From Pacificibacter marinus (GTDB lineage Bacteria > Pseudomonadota > Alphaproteobacteria > Rhodobacterales > Rhodobacteraceae), in contig NZ_JAHKPK010000065.1 in assembly GCF_018860665.1 (NCBI RefSeq), positions 1-64,000 on the forward strand: DNA of 64,000 nucleotides, written 5' to 3'. Under the pieces are notes generated by a model that worked only from the letters and a program-made list of their open reading frames with translations, searched no databases and had not been told where the DNA came from. Below, one piece after another: positions 18,120 through 26,731 of this stretch; position 1 is the stretch's first letter, and each line of letters begins with the position of its first letter. The position numbers and the translations under genes were made by a program.

Positions 18120-18788
18120 TTAGGCAGGCACCACTGCTGACACCAACGCGTCAAAGAACCCTTTGCCGTCTTCATTGCCGTGGGCCGCTTCAAATGCCCG
18201 CTCTGGGTGGGGCATCATGCCAAGCACGCGGCGGTTGGCCGACAAAATACCTGCGATATCATGTGACGACCCGTTTGGATTATCCGCGTAACGAAACGCC
18301 ACGCGGTCTTCCGCATCCAACATGTCTAGCGTGCTTTGATCGGCGGTAAAGTTGCCGTCATGATGCGCGATTGGCACGCCGATCACTTGACCTTTTGTGT
18401 AAGTCGATGTGTAGGCACTGTCTGTTGTCGCCACAGTTAAAGGTGTGGTTTTGCAGATGTATTTCAAACCAGCGTTGCGCAGCAAAGCACCCGGCAAAAG
18501 CCCCGCTTCGGTCAAGACCTGAAAGCCGTTACAGATGCCAAAGGCATATCCGCCGCGCTCAACATGTACTTTCAACGCTTGGGTGATCGGCGAATTGGCC
18601 GCAATCGCGCCGCAGCGCAGATAATCGCCGTAAGAAAACCCACCGGGCACACCAACGACATCCAAACCCTCAGGCAAGGATGTTTCTTTGTGCCAAACCA
18701 TGGTGACATCCGCCCCAGATTGACGCAGGGCCACAGCCATATCGCGGTCGCAGTTAGAACCAGGGAAGACAAGAACAGCAGCTTTCAT
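18120..18788 (-). CDS. purQ: Phosphoribosylformylglycinamidine synthase, glutaminase subunit
   Basis: A 222-aa class I glutamine amidotransferase supplying ammonia for step 4 of purine synthesis (FGAR to FGAM) with PurL and PurS. It shows the N-terminal [13 protein letters not shown], the nucleophile Cys in [18 protein letters not shown], and the His/Glu of the triad in [10 protein letters not shown]. It is the last gene of purC-purS-purQ, 32 bases after purS, and has a clean start with an upstream purine-rich site. PurL is not in the window. Confidence 0.97.
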   Translation of the reverse strand: MKAAVLVFPGSNCDRDMAVALRQSGADVTMVWHKETSLPEGLDVVGVPGGFSYGDYLRCGAIAANSPITQALKVHVERGGYAFGICNGFQVLTEAGLLPGALLRNAGLKYICKTTPLTVATTDSAYTSTYTKGQVIGVPIAHHDGNFTADQSTLDMLDAEDRVAFRYADNPNGSSHDIAGILSANRRVLGMMPHPERAFEAAHGNEDGKGFFDALVSAVVPA

Positions 18789-18820
18789 AGCGCTTTCTCC
18801 TTAGATCGCGTGGGTTGGGC

Positions 18821-19051
18821 TTATGCCAGTTCGATCGAGTAGCTTTCAATAACCATATTGGCCAAAAGCTTTTCACACATGGATTTGATGGTCTCCTCAG
18901 AGGTGCCATCGGCCAGATCCAATTCGATCACTTTGCCTTGGCGCACATCGTTGACACCGTCGAACCCCATCGCGCCAAGCGCGTGGCGCACGGCGGCGCC
19001 TTGGGGGTCCAGAACACCGTTTTTCAGCATGACATTCACGCGGGCTTTCAT
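18821..19051 (-). CDS. purS: Phosphoribosylformylglycinamidine synthase subunit PurS
   Basis: A 76-aa structural subunit that bridges PurL and PurQ in the three-part FGAM synthase. It shows the usual MKARVNVMLKNGVLDPQGAA start, the GVNDVRQGKVIELDL core and the MCEKLLANMVIESY end. It lies between purC and purQ on the same strand with short gaps, so the three are one transcription unit. Confidence 0.96.
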   Translation of the reverse strand: MKARVNVMLKNGVLDPQGAAVRHALGAMGFDGVNDVRQGKVIELDLADGTSEETIKSMCEKLLANMVIESYSIELA

Positions 19052-19134
19052 AGTCAGGGACCCTTTCTTTCGAGGTCTAAGTCTTGCGAGGTCTAAGTCT
19101 TTGTCAGTCTAACAAGATGCGGCGGGGCCGCAGC

Positions 19135-19893
19135 TCAGTTGATCACAGTCGAATTGGCGGCAGGACCGTTCGTTGGCAAAACGCCCAATCGACGCGCCAC
19201 TTCGGTATAGGCGTCCGTCAAGTTGCCCAAGTCACGGCGGAACACATCTTTATCAAGCTTTTGGCCAGACTCGATGTCCCACAAACGACAGCTATCAGGT
19301 GAAATTTCGTCAGCGACGATCAAACGCATGAAGTCGCCTTCCCAAACGCGGCCGATCTCGATTTTGAAATCGATCAACTTGATGCCAACACCGTACATGA
19401 CGCCGGACATGAAATCGTTGACCCGCAAGGCAAGTGCGACGATGTCATCCATGTCTTGCTGAGAAGCCCAGCCGAAGGCGATGATGTATTCTTCAGGCAC
19501 CAATGGATCACCCAAATCATCGTCTTTGTATGAAAATTCAATGATCGGACGAGGCAAACGTGTGCCCTCTTCGATGCCAAGACGTTTGGACATGGACCCA
19601 GCCGCATAATTGCGCACGATCACTTCCAAAGGCACGATTTCGCATTGGCGGATCAACTGCTCACGCATATTCAGACGTTTGATAAAGTGGTTCGGCACGC
19701 CAACGCTGTTGAGACCTTCCATGAAGAACTCGGACAGACGGTTATTCAAAACACCTTTACCATCCACGACAGCCTTTTTCTCGGCGTTGAATGCGGTGGC
19801 GTCGTCTTTGAAATACTGAATCAAAGTCCCTGGCTCTGGACCCTCATAGAGTGTCTTTGCTTTGCCTTCGTAGATTTTTTTACCACGCGCCAT
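19135..19893 (-). CDS. purC: Phosphoribosylaminoimidazole-succinocarboxamide synthase
   Basis: SAICAR synthetase, 252 aa, joining aspartate to CAIR with ATP in purine synthesis. The sequence has the family start [13 protein letters not shown], the substrate segment [19 protein letters not shown], and the late motif [20 protein letters not shown] leading to [13 protein letters not shown]. It heads the purC-purS-purQ unit. The 283-bp spacer to the divergent DUF1476 gene holds the promoters of both; no PurR-like operator was recognised there. Confidence 0.97.
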   Translation of the reverse strand: MARGKKIYEGKAKTLYEGPEPGTLIQYFKDDATAFNAEKKAVVDGKGVLNNRLSEFFMEGLNSVGVPNHFIKRLNMREQLIRQCEIVPLEVIVRNYAAGSMSKRLGIEEGTRLPRPIIEFSYKDDDLGDPLVPEEYIIAFGWASQQDMDDIVALALRVNDFMSGVMYGVGIKLIDFKIEIGRVWEGDFMRLIVADEISPDSCRLWDIESGQKLDKDVFRRDLGNLTDAYTEVARRLGVLPTNGPAANSTVIN

Positions 19894-20176
19894 GGGGTCT
19901 CCAATAGATATGGGGGCCGGGAATCATTCATCCAGCCGCTCTAGGTGGCTCTTTAGGGCAAGCGGCGCGGCCAAGCAAGATCACGGCAGGGATTTGAACC
20001 CGCAAATCTGTTACCAAAGGGTCATAAAGGGGCAAAGGACTGCGCAAAACCATGTTCGCATCGCCTATGCAGCCCCCAAACATAAGTGCGACTTTCCCAC
20101 GCGCGCGCCCATTCCCTCTTGAAGCCAAGGCCTAGGGGCGTCATATCTTAATCAAACACCGAACGGAGGACTGACC

Positions 20177-20482
20177 ATGTCAGCATTTGATGAACGCGAA
20201 TCTGCTTTTGAAAACAAATTCGCCCATGACGAAGAAATGCAATTCAAAGCCGAAGCCCGCGCCAACAAGCTTTTGGGCCTTTGGGCGGCTGAAATTTTGG
20301 GCAAAGACGACGCCAACGCCTATGCTTTGGAAGTGATCAAATCCGACTTTGAAGAAGCCGGCCACGACGATGTGATCCGCAAAGTTGTGGCAGACCTTGG
20401 GGACAAATCCTCTGAGGCGGCGATCCGCGCAAAACGCGCCGAGTGCTTGATCGAGGCAAAAGGCCAGCTTGCTGCGGGCTAA
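20177..20482 (+). CDS. DUF1476 protein, alphaproteobacterial F1-ATPase inhibitor (zeta subunit) family
   Basis: A 101-aa, mostly helical, charged cytoplasmic protein. The N-terminus MSAFDERESAFENKFAHDEE followed by FKAEARANKLLGLWAAE is the hallmark of the DUF1476 / ATPase-inhibitor zeta family first characterised in Paracoccus. The inhibitory N-terminal helix binds the F1 motor and blocks ATP hydrolysis. The protein is full length for the family. It is preceded by a good ribosome site (GGAGG) and followed by a strong terminator, so it is monocistronic and divergent from purC. Confidence 0.92.
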   Translation: MSAFDERESAFENKFAHDEEMQFKAEARANKLLGLWAAEILGKDDANAYALEVIKSDFEEAGHDDVIRKVVADLGDKSSEAAIRAKRAECLIEAKGQLAAG

Positions 20483-20549
20483 GCCTTGCGGGCGGGCTAA
20501 ACGCCGCGCTTGCTGCACACAGCTGCTTTAGATCACGGCAAAACGACAA

Positions 20550-20576
20550 ACGGCTCAGCTCTCTGGGCCGTTTTTT
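20550..20576 (+). terminator. Rho-independent terminator after DUF1476
   Basis: ACGGCTCAG (20550-20558) pairs with CTGGGCCGT (20563-20571), loop CTCT, followed by six T. Confidence 0.92.
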
Positions 20577-20811
20577 AACATCATGATCTGGCGTTCATTC
20601 GACGGTCTGCTACGATGAGACCGGACCGCACACCTTACCCAAAAGCTTCAAACATTTCGCAAATTCTTGCCGTGGGTTAATACTTTATTGTCAGGTCGCA
20701 GCGCAAACCTATCACCTCGGCTTTGCCCCACAGGCCCTTTGCGATTGTTGCGAAAATCCCCATCCTAAAAGACAAAACCGCACCGATTCACCACGCCATT
20801 TCGCATGACTT

Positions 20812-20846
20812 TCATAAACGTTATGATTTGAATGAATTTGATTCAT
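20812..20846. promoter_or_regulatory. Pair of palindromes upstream of bmt
   Basis: Two short palindromes follow each other: TCATAA-ACG-TTATGA (20812-20826) and ATGAAT-TTG-ATTCAT (20832-20846). Each has six-base arms and a three-base centre, and the centres are 20 bp apart. The second contains TGAA-N5-TTCA, the MetR consensus. They lie 116-150 bp before the methyltransferase start, in a 385-bp spacer that otherwise shows no gene. Operator function is inferred. Confidence 0.5.
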
Positions 20847-20961
20847 CTGCCCAAGTCTGGCAAACAGCCCTCAAAGCCATTGCGGGAGGCTCCCCGAGCC
20901 GCACGCATACCCAAACACTGCCCGTCCTATAAAGCGCGGCCCAAACAGACCGGATTTCACA

Positions 20962-21978
20962 ATGACTGACGCCCTCACCCGCCTGCTCAGCGAACGCGAT
21001 TGGCTTTTGACCGATGGTGCGACTGGCACAGCATTGTTCAACATGGGGCTGCAATCTGGCGATGCGCCTGAGCTTTGGAATGTCGACAAGCCTGAAAACA
21101 TCACCAAACTCTATCAAGGTGCGGTGGATGCCGGTTCTGACATTTTCCTGACCAACACTTTTGGCGGCAACGCCTCGCGGCTCAAACTGCATGACGCTCA
21201 ATCGCGCGTGCATGAATTGAACAAAGCCGCCGCAGAAATCGGTCGCGAAGTGGCAGATAAAGCGGGCCGCACCGTGATCGTTGCAGGCTCCGTTGGGCCA
21301 ACTGGCGACATCATGGAACCCACGGGCACGCTAAGCTTTGCAGACGCGGTGGAAATGTTCCACGAGCAAGCCGAGGGCCTGAAGGCAGGCGGCGTTGATG
21401 TCTTGTGGATCGAGACAATTTCTGCCCCCGAAGAATACCGCGCCGCCGCAGAAGGCGCGCGTTTGGCAGGCATGGCTTGGGCGGGCACCATGTCCTTTGA
21501 TACAGCCGGGCGCACGATGATGGGTGTCACCTCGTCCCAAATGGCGAACTTGGTGGAAAAAATCGACAACCCGCCCGTGGCTTACGGCGCCAACTGTGGT
21601 GTGGGATCTTCTGATCTGTTGCGCACGGTTCTTGGGTTTTCCGCCCAAGCCACAGGTCGACCAATTATTGCCAAAGGCAACGCAGGCATCCCCAAATACC
21701 ACGATGGCCACATCCATTATGACGGCACGCCTGAATTGATGGCCGATTACGCCTGTATGGCGCGCGATGCGGGTGCCACGATCATTGGCGGTTGCTGTGG
21801 CACGACGCCTGTACATTTGCGTGCGATGCGCGAAGCACTTGAAACCCGCCCGCGTGGCGAACGCCCAAGCCTTGAACTTATAGCCGAAAAGCTTGGCGGA
21901 TTTTCGTCGCCATCTGACGGCACAGACGACAAAGGCCCGACACGGGACCGGTCGTCGTCACGTCGTCGTCGCACTTAA
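20962..21978 (+). CDS. bmt: Homocysteine S-methyltransferase domain protein (betaine-homocysteine methyltransferase type)
   Basis: A 338-aa zinc enzyme that methylates homocysteine to methionine. The DGATGTALFNMGL start forms the barrel entrance. The three zinc cysteines are C212 (GANCGVG) and C278/C279 (GGCCGTTP), as in the homocysteine domain of MetH. The last 25 residues form a polar tail ending in an Arg-rich run, not part of the fold. In Rhodobacteraceae such proteins act as the homocysteine part of a split cobalamin methionine synthase together with a separate corrinoid protein like that at 23228-23923. Betaine as direct methyl donor is the alternative. Two palindromes upstream suggest control by a methionine/SAM regulator. 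Confidence 0.88.
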   Translation: MTDALTRLLSERDWLLTDGATGTALFNMGLQSGDAPELWNVDKPENITKLYQGAVDAGSDIFLTNTFGGNASRLKLHDAQSRVHELNKAAAEIGREVADKAGRTVIVAGSVGPTGDIMEPTGTLSFADAVEMFHEQAEGLKAGGVDVLWIETISAPEEYRAAAEGARLAGMAWAGTMSFDTAGRTMMGVTSSQMANLVEKIDNPPVAYGANCGVGSSDLLRTVLGFSAQATGRPIIAKGNAGIPKYHDGHIHYDGTPELMADYACMARDAGATIIGGCCGTTPVHLRAMREALETRPRGERPSLELIAEKLGGFSSPSDGTDDKGPTRDRSSSRRRRT

Positions 21979-22014
21979 ACCAAACAGGGTGATCCGCAGA
22001 TGGCCATTCAACGG

Positions 22015-23118
22015 TCAAAACAACGACAGCTGATCCCCCATTTTGGGAGGCACGCGAAACATGTCACGCGTCAAGCGTGGCAGTTTCAACCGCAAACCTG
22101 TGCGGTTGAGCGCGATGTCGAACCGTTGCGCCATCAAATCCGCCCATTCGCCCTGCCCTTTCATCCGCTTGGTAAAACTGCTGTCGTAGTCTTTGCCCCC
22201 GTGCAATTCGCGCACGCGGTTCATCACGCGGGCCGCGCGGTCTGGCACATGTTCACGCAGCCAATCTTCGAACAAAGGGGCGACCTCACGCGGCAAGCGC
22301 AGCATGATATAGCTGGCGGCCTGCGCACCGTTTTTGGCGCAGGCACTCATGATCGCCTCAAGCTCGTGATCGGTGAGCGCAGGAATGACAGGTGCCACCA
22401 TAGCACGCACCGGAATGCCCGCGTCACTGAGCATACGAATGGTTTTCAGACGCCGCGCAGGCGCGGGCGCACGCGGTTCCAATTGGCGCGACAACGTGGA
22501 CCCCAAGGTGGTGACAGAAATTCCCACGTGCACCAATCCTTTGGCGGCCATGCCACGCAAAATATCGATATCGCGTTCAATCAGCGTGCCTTTGGTGGTG
22601 ATCATCACCGGATGGTTGTGATCGCTGAGCACCGTCAAGATATCACGCATCACACGATCCCGTGCCTCGATGGGCTGGTACGGGTCGGTGTTGGTGCCGA
22701 TGCCAATCGGGGCCACGTCATAGGATTTGGCCGTCAATTCGCGCGCCAAAACCTCTGCCGCGTCCTTTTTGCGGGTCAAGCGCGTCTCGAAATCAAGCCC
22801 CGCAGACAGGCCCAAATAGGCATGAGAGGGCCGCGCATAGCAGTAACTGCACCCGTGTTCGCAACCTCTGTACGGGTTGATCGAGCGGTCAAAGGGCAAA
22901 TCGGGGCTCTCGTTGCGCGACATAATTTTGCGCGGGCGCTCGTCGACGGTCGTGGTGCGCAGGGTCGTTTCCTCGAACGGCGCGTCCCATCCGTCAATAT
23001 AGGTTTCGCGGGCCAGCCGCTCGAACCGGCCAACAGCGTTGGAGGACGCTCCGCGGGCTTTTGCTTTGAGGCCCAGCGGCAGCGCCGGCCCAAGGGGAAG
23101 TGTGGAATCATATGCCAT
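22015..23118 (-). CDS. PA0069-family radical SAM protein (spore-photoproduct-lyase-like)
   Basis: A 367-aa radical SAM protein. The 4Fe-4S motif is CEHGCSYC in NPYRGCEHGCSYCYARPSHA, followed by SAM-binding and barrel strands such as GIGTNTDPYQPIE and HVGISVTTL. Its closest recognised families are PA0069/Rv2578c and DNA photoproduct lyases. The start at 23118 (MAYDSTLPLG) is chosen because a longer frame would read through a perfect SOS-type box at 23131-23145. The box suggests LexA control and a DNA-damage role. The substrate is not known from the sequence. No SD-like site is obvious in the 12 bases before the start. Confidence 0.85.
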   Translation of the reverse strand: MAYDSTLPLGPALPLGLKAKARGASSNAVGRFERLARETYIDGWDAPFEETTLRTTTVDERPRKIMSRNESPDLPFDRSINPYRGCEHGCSYCYARPSHAYLGLSAGLDFETRLTRKKDAAEVLARELTAKSYDVAPIGIGTNTDPYQPIEARDRVMRDILTVLSDHNHPVMITTKGTLIERDIDILRGMAAKGLVHVGISVTTLGSTLSRQLEPRAPAPARRLKTIRMLSDAGIPVRAMVAPVIPALTDHELEAIMSACAKNGAQAASYIMLRLPREVAPLFEDWLREHVPDRAARVMNRVRELHGGKDYDSSFTKRMKGQGEWADLMAQRFDIALNRTGLRLKLPRLTRDMFRVPPKMGDQLSLF

Positions 23119-23130
23119 ACTCAAGATGTA

Positions 23131-23145
23131 GAACAAAATGAGAAC
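23131..23145 (-). promoter_or_regulatory. SOS (LexA) box, alphaproteobacterial GTTC-N7-GTTC type
   Basis: The plus strand reads GAAC-AAAATGA-GAAC, which is GTTC-N7-GTTC on the coding strand. This is an exact match to the direct-repeat LexA site of Rhodobacter and relatives. It ends 13 bases before the radical SAM start codon, where bound repressor would block transcription. The divergent corrinoid gene starts 83 bp away. Confidence 0.75.
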
Positions 23146-23227
23146 ATTTGCCAAGCCCTTCTGTTTAGGGTAGGCCAAAATATAACAGCACAGGCTTTCA
23201 CCGGTGCCGCCACAAAAGGAACTGCAT

Positions 23228-23923
23228 ATGTCTGATCAAGACGGCGATCTCATCCTAGCCGATCTCAACGATTCCGAGCTTGTCGAACAGATGATGGACG
23301 ATCTTTATGACGGCCTCAAAGACGAAATTGCCGAAGCCGTGACCATTCTGTTGGACCGCGGTTGGGTGCCTTACGACATTTTGACCAAGTCTTTGGTCTT
23401 GGGCATGCAGATTGTTGGCGATGACTTCCGTGATGGTATTTTGTTCGTCCCCGAAGTGCTGCGCTCTGCGCAAGCGATGAAAGGTGGCATGGCTATTTTG
23501 AAGCCGCTTTTGGTTGAAACCGGTGCGCCGAAAATGGGCAAAATGGTCATCGGCACCGTCAAGGGCGACATCCACGACATCGGTAAAAACCTTGTGGCGA
23601 TGATGATGGAGGGCGCAGGCTTTGAAATCATCGATCTGGGCATCAACAACCCCGCCGAGGACTACATCAACACCGCCATCAATGAGGGCTGCGATATCAT
23701 CGGCATGTCCGCCTTGTTGACCACAACCATGCCCTACATGAAGGTGGTCATCGACCAGTTGACCGAGATGGGCAAACGTGGCGATTACATCGTTTTGGTC
23801 GGCGGTGCGCCGTTGAACGAAGAGTTCGGCAAGGCCATCGGTGCGGATGCCTATTGTGACGACGCGGCGATTGCGGTTGAGACCGCGAAATCCATGATCG
23901 CGCGCCGCCACAACCAAGTTTAA
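23228..23923 (+). CDS. Corrinoid-binding protein (MtbC/MetH-like B12 module)
   Basis: The 232-aa protein has an N-terminal helical cap domain (about 15-95, LVLGMQIVGDDFRDGILFVPEVL) and a Rossmann-type B12 domain with the base-off/His-on motif DIHDIG (H116 as lower cobalt ligand), then SALLTTTMPYM and GGAPLN. It should shuttle a methyl group between two methyltransferases as methylcobalamin. ATG 23228 is chosen because AAAGGA lies just before it. With bmt (20962) it supplies two of the three modules of MetH. The pterin (methyl-THF) module and a reactivation protein are not in the window. The DUF1638 gene follows after nine bases in the same operon. Confidence 0.92.
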   Translation: MSDQDGDLILADLNDSELVEQMMDDLYDGLKDEIAEAVTILLDRGWVPYDILTKSLVLGMQIVGDDFRDGILFVPEVLRSAQAMKGGMAILKPLLVETGAPKMGKMVIGTVKGDIHDIGKNLVAMMMEGAGFEIIDLGINNPAEDYINTAINEGCDIIGMSALLTTTMPYMKVVIDQLTEMGKRGDYIVLVGGAPLNEEFGKAIGADAYCDDAAIAVETAKSMIARRHNQV

Positions 23924-23932
23924 TCAGGGCAG

Positions 23933-24577
23933 ATGCCTGATCCTGACACCCAAATAACGGACGAAGCCCTGCGTGATGTGGGGCTTTTGCCATTTGGCGC
24001 GGGCAAGACCTTGGTCATTGCCTGCGGCGCCCTAGCGCGTGAGGTTTTGGCCATCATCAACCTCAATGGTTTGGATCATCTGACCCTAACCTGCCTGCCT
24101 GCGATTTTACACAACACGCCCAAAGACATCCCACAAGCCGTTGAAAACGCAATCATTGCGCATCAAGATACCTACGATCATTTTCTGATCGCTTACGGCG
24201 ATTGCGGCACGGGCGGGCTGTTGCAAGCGACCTGTGATCGCTTGGGGGCCGTGATGATCGACGCGCCGCATTGCTATGCGTTTTTCGATGGCACAGATCA
24301 ATTCATCGCCCGTGGCGAGGTCACCAGCTTTTTCCTGACAGATTTTCTAGCCCGCCAATTCGATGCCTTCGTCTGGACGCCGCTGGGCTTGAACCGTTAT
24401 CCAGACCTGCGCGATATGTATTTTGGCAATTACGAAAATCTGGTCTATTTGGCCCAAACAGACGATGCGGATCTTTTGGCGAAAGCCAAAGTTTGCGCCG
24501 ATCGATTGGGGCTAAAATTTGAACACCGCAAAACAGGATACGGCGATCTTACAGAGTTCCTGACTTCAAGATCTTAA
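23933..24577 (+). CDS. DUF1638 domain protein
   Basis: A 214-aa cytoplasmic protein of unknown function. Conserved Cys/His-bearing segments typical of DUF1638 are visible: LVIACGALAREVL (about 29-41), AYGDCGTGGL (about 87-96) and DAPHCYAFF (about 108-116), which together could bind a metal or corrinoid. DUF1638 genes are often found beside corrinoid methyltransferase genes, and here one lies nine bases after the corrinoid protein. A role in the assembly, reactivation or substrate supply of the split methionine synthase is inferred from context only. Its stop overlaps the convergent sufE stop by four bases, so the two genes share no terminator space. Confidence 0.85.
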   Translation: MPDPDTQITDEALRDVGLLPFGAGKTLVIACGALAREVLAIINLNGLDHLTLTCLPAILHNTPKDIPQAVENAIIAHQDTYDHFLIAYGDCGTGGLLQATCDRLGAVMIDAPHCYAFFDGTDQFIARGEVTSFFLTDFLARQFDAFVWTPLGLNRYPDLRDMYFGNYENLVYLAQTDDADLLAKAKVCADRLGLKFEHRKTGYGDLTEFLTSRS

Positions 24578-25002
24578 GCGGCCAAATGCGCTGCAGCCGT
24601 CTCGTGAATACGTGCCACCATCGCGCGCACACCGTTTGAACGCTGCGCAGACAGGTGATCGTTCAGACCCAAACGGCCAAGTTCGGCCACGGCATCGGTT
24701 TTCACCACCTCAGCGGCAGTCAAACCAGAATAAAGCGCATGCAACACGGCGATCAGCCCTTGCACGATCATCGCATCTGACCCGCCCAAGAAATCAAACC
24801 GTGCCTCCGCGCCCTGCCCGTCAAAACTTGGCACCAGCCAGACCTGCGAGGCGCAGCCCTCGACCTTAGTCGCAGGCACTTGAAACGCGGGATCAAGCAC
24901 AGGAAAGGCCTTGCCCATATCGATGACATGGCGGTAACGGTCTTCCCAATCGTCGAGAAATTCAAAGGTCTCTGCGAGGTCTTCAAAGGTTTCATTGGCC
25001 AT
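24574..25002 (-). CDS. sufE: SufE family sulfur-transfer protein
   Basis: A 142-aa protein that accepts persulfide sulfur from the cysteine desulfurase SufS for Fe-S cluster assembly. The acceptor Cys is C50 in VEGCASQVWL, the family's reactive loop. The segment DHLSAQRSNGVRAMVARI at the C-terminus is also typical. The start is set at 25002 (MANETFEDLAETFEFLDDWE), preceded by AGGAG; the 50 extra residues of the longer frame are unlike SufE. SufS and the suf operon are not in the window, so this is a detached copy. It converges on DUF1638. Confidence 0.94.
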   Translation of the reverse strand: MANETFEDLAETFEFLDDWEDRYRHVIDMGKAFPVLDPAFQVPATKVEGCASQVWLVPSFDGQGAEARFDFLGGSDAMIVQGLIAVLHALYSGLTAAEVVKTDAVAELGRLGLNDHLSAQRSNGVRAMVARIHETAAAHLAA

Positions 25003-25159
25003 GGGGATGCTCCTGTCTGATCTTGTCTTTGACATAGTGCTTTGCGCAGGCAAGGTCCAGCAGATGCCACAGATTTTGCCCGCGGCTCTTGCGCGTGAAC
25101 CCTTTTCAAACGCCGCGAAGTGCGATAGCCAATGAACAGACTGTTTGAAGGATAAAGAC

Positions 25160-25660
25160 ATGCGGCGTCAGGTGATCATTTCGGTTTTGGCTTTGTCCCT
25201 TTTGGGTGGCTGTGCGCGTATTGGCGCGTCAAGCTTCAATCCGCTCAATTGGTTTGGCCCATCCGAAGAGGTCGCACTGACCGAGACGGGCCAAAGGATC
25301 AGAGTTTTGCCCACACTCGCGCCCAAGAGTGGCTATGCAGAGTTCCAAGACACCCGCACTTTGGTAACAAGCCTGTCCGATGTCTCAATCGTCAAATCCG
25401 CCTCTGGTGGCATTGTCACAGCCGTGGGACTTGTCCCCAGCCTTGGCTATTATGATGCCGAATTGGTACGTATCGAGACAGACAACCCGACAGAATTGGT
25501 CCTAGATTTCCGCCTGCGCGCCCCCAATACCGCCACCGCTATTGGCACGCCGGCGCAGCGCCGGATCACCGTCGCGCGGTCTATTTCAGCCCCCAATCTG
25601 GCAGGCATTCGCACCATAACTGTGCGCAGTGCATCAGGTGCGCGGGTCGTGCGCCGCTAA
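25160..25660 (+). CDS. Putative outer-membrane or periplasmic lipoprotein of unknown function
   Basis: The 166-aa protein starts with a lipoprotein signal (MRRQVIISVLALSLLGGC, lipobox LLGGC at residues 15-19), so the mature protein should be lipidated at C19. The body has no recognised domain and looks beta-rich. It shows DTRTLVTSLSDVSIVKSASG, a strongly charged middle part and a C-terminal VARSISAPNLAGIRTITVRS stretch ending in VVRR. ATG 25160 is supported by AAGGA eight bases upstream. It is separated by 65 bp from the nucleoside hydrolase on the same strand. Lipoprotein status is well supported; no function is offered. Confidence 0.75.
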   Translation: MRRQVIISVLALSLLGGCARIGASSFNPLNWFGPSEEVALTETGQRIRVLPTLAPKSGYAEFQDTRTLVTSLSDVSIVKSASGGIVTAVGLVPSLGYYDAELVRIETDNPTELVLDFRLRAPNTATAIGTPAQRRITVARSISAPNLAGIRTITVRSASGARVVRR

Positions 25661-25725
25661 GGCTTTACATCCCAAAACGGCCGCGCCACTGTGGGCGCTT
25701 GACGACGCCATCAAGGATCTAACCC

Positions 25726-26676
25726 ATGACGCACCCCAAGCCCCTGCCACGCAAAATCATCATCGACACAGACCCCGGACAAGACGACGCCGTTGGCATT
25801 CTGCTGGCTTTGTCCTCGCCAGAAATCGAGGTCTTAGGCATCACGGCTGTTGCGGGCAACGTGCCGCTGGCTTTGACCGTGAAAAACGCGCGCAAAGTCT
25901 GCGAAGTTGCAAAACGCGGTGATGTTTTGGTCTTTGCGGGCTGCGACAAACCGATGGCCCAGCCTTTGGTCACTGCCGAACATGTGCATGGCAAATCCGG
26001 TTTAGACGGTATTGAGCTGCCCGACCCCACCATGCCCGTGCAAGACAAACACGGCGTGGATTTCATTATCGAGACCCTGCGATCAGAACCAAGCGGAACT
26101 GTCACCCTATGCCCGATGGGACCGCTGACAAACATCGCCACCGCCTTTGATCGCGCCCCTGATATCATCGAACGGGTGCAAGAAATCGTGCTGATGGGCG
26201 GCGCTTATTTCGAGGTGGGCAACATCACCCCCGCTGCCGAATTCAACATTTATGTTGACCCCGAAGCCGCTGATATCGTTTTCAAATCTGGTGTAAAACT
26301 GACCGTGATGCCGCTGGATGTGACCCATAAAGCCTTGGTGACCCAAGAGCGGTTGATCCCGTTCAAAGACATGGGACATGTGGGCGAGGTTGTGCTTGGC
26401 TGGATGGATTTCTTCGAACGCTTTGACATTGAAAAATACGGCTCTGCGGGCGGGCCTTTGCATGATCCCACCGTGATCGCTTATCTGATCTCCCCTGATA
26501 TGTTCAAAGGGCGGTTTATCAATGTCGAGATCGAAACCATGTCCGAATTGACCCGCGGCATGACCGTGGCCGATTGGTGGGGCGTGACGGATCGTGCGCC
26601 AAATGCGATGTTTATGGGCGATCTAGATGCGGATGCGTTTTTCGACCTTTTGACCGACCGCATCGCCACGCTTTAA
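25726..26676 (+). CDS. Inosine/uridine-preferring nucleoside hydrolase family
   Basis: A 316-aa calcium-dependent N-glycosidase that splits ribonucleosides into base and ribose for salvage. The metal-binding motif DTDPGQDDA is at about residues 15-23. The VMPLDVTHKA segment and the late GPLHDPTVIAYLI segment carry further metal and substrate ligands. Length and motif order fit the IunH/RihA-B group. Specificity for purine or pyrimidine nucleosides cannot be read reliably. selO follows 56 bp downstream on the same strand. No nucleoside transporter is adjacent. Confidence 0.92.
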   Translation: MTHPKPLPRKIIIDTDPGQDDAVGILLALSSPEIEVLGITAVAGNVPLALTVKNARKVCEVAKRGDVLVFAGCDKPMAQPLVTAEHVHGKSGLDGIELPDPTMPVQDKHGVDFIIETLRSEPSGTVTLCPMGPLTNIATAFDRAPDIIERVQEIVLMGGAYFEVGNITPAAEFNIYVDPEAADIVFKSGVKLTVMPLDVTHKALVTQERLIPFKDMGHVGEVVLGWMDFFERFDIEKYGSAGGPLHDPTVIAYLISPDMFKGRFINVEIETMSELTRGMTVADWWGVTDRAPNAMFMGDLDADAFFDLLTDRIATL

Positions 26677-26731
26677 GCCAGACAGACCCTGCCTGCCCCG
26701 ACTGTGACAGGTCCAATCTAAGGTGATCCTC

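Noticed and set aside
19980-20030. A tRNA T-arm-like stretch (GGATTTGAACCCGC) upstream of purC
   Set aside because: No acceptor, D or anticodon stems can be drawn around it on the minus strand and no CCA follows; at most a decayed tRNA end.
20860-20961. SAM, SAH or cobalamin riboswitch before bmt
   Set aside because: None of the conserved cores of these classes could be found in the leader.
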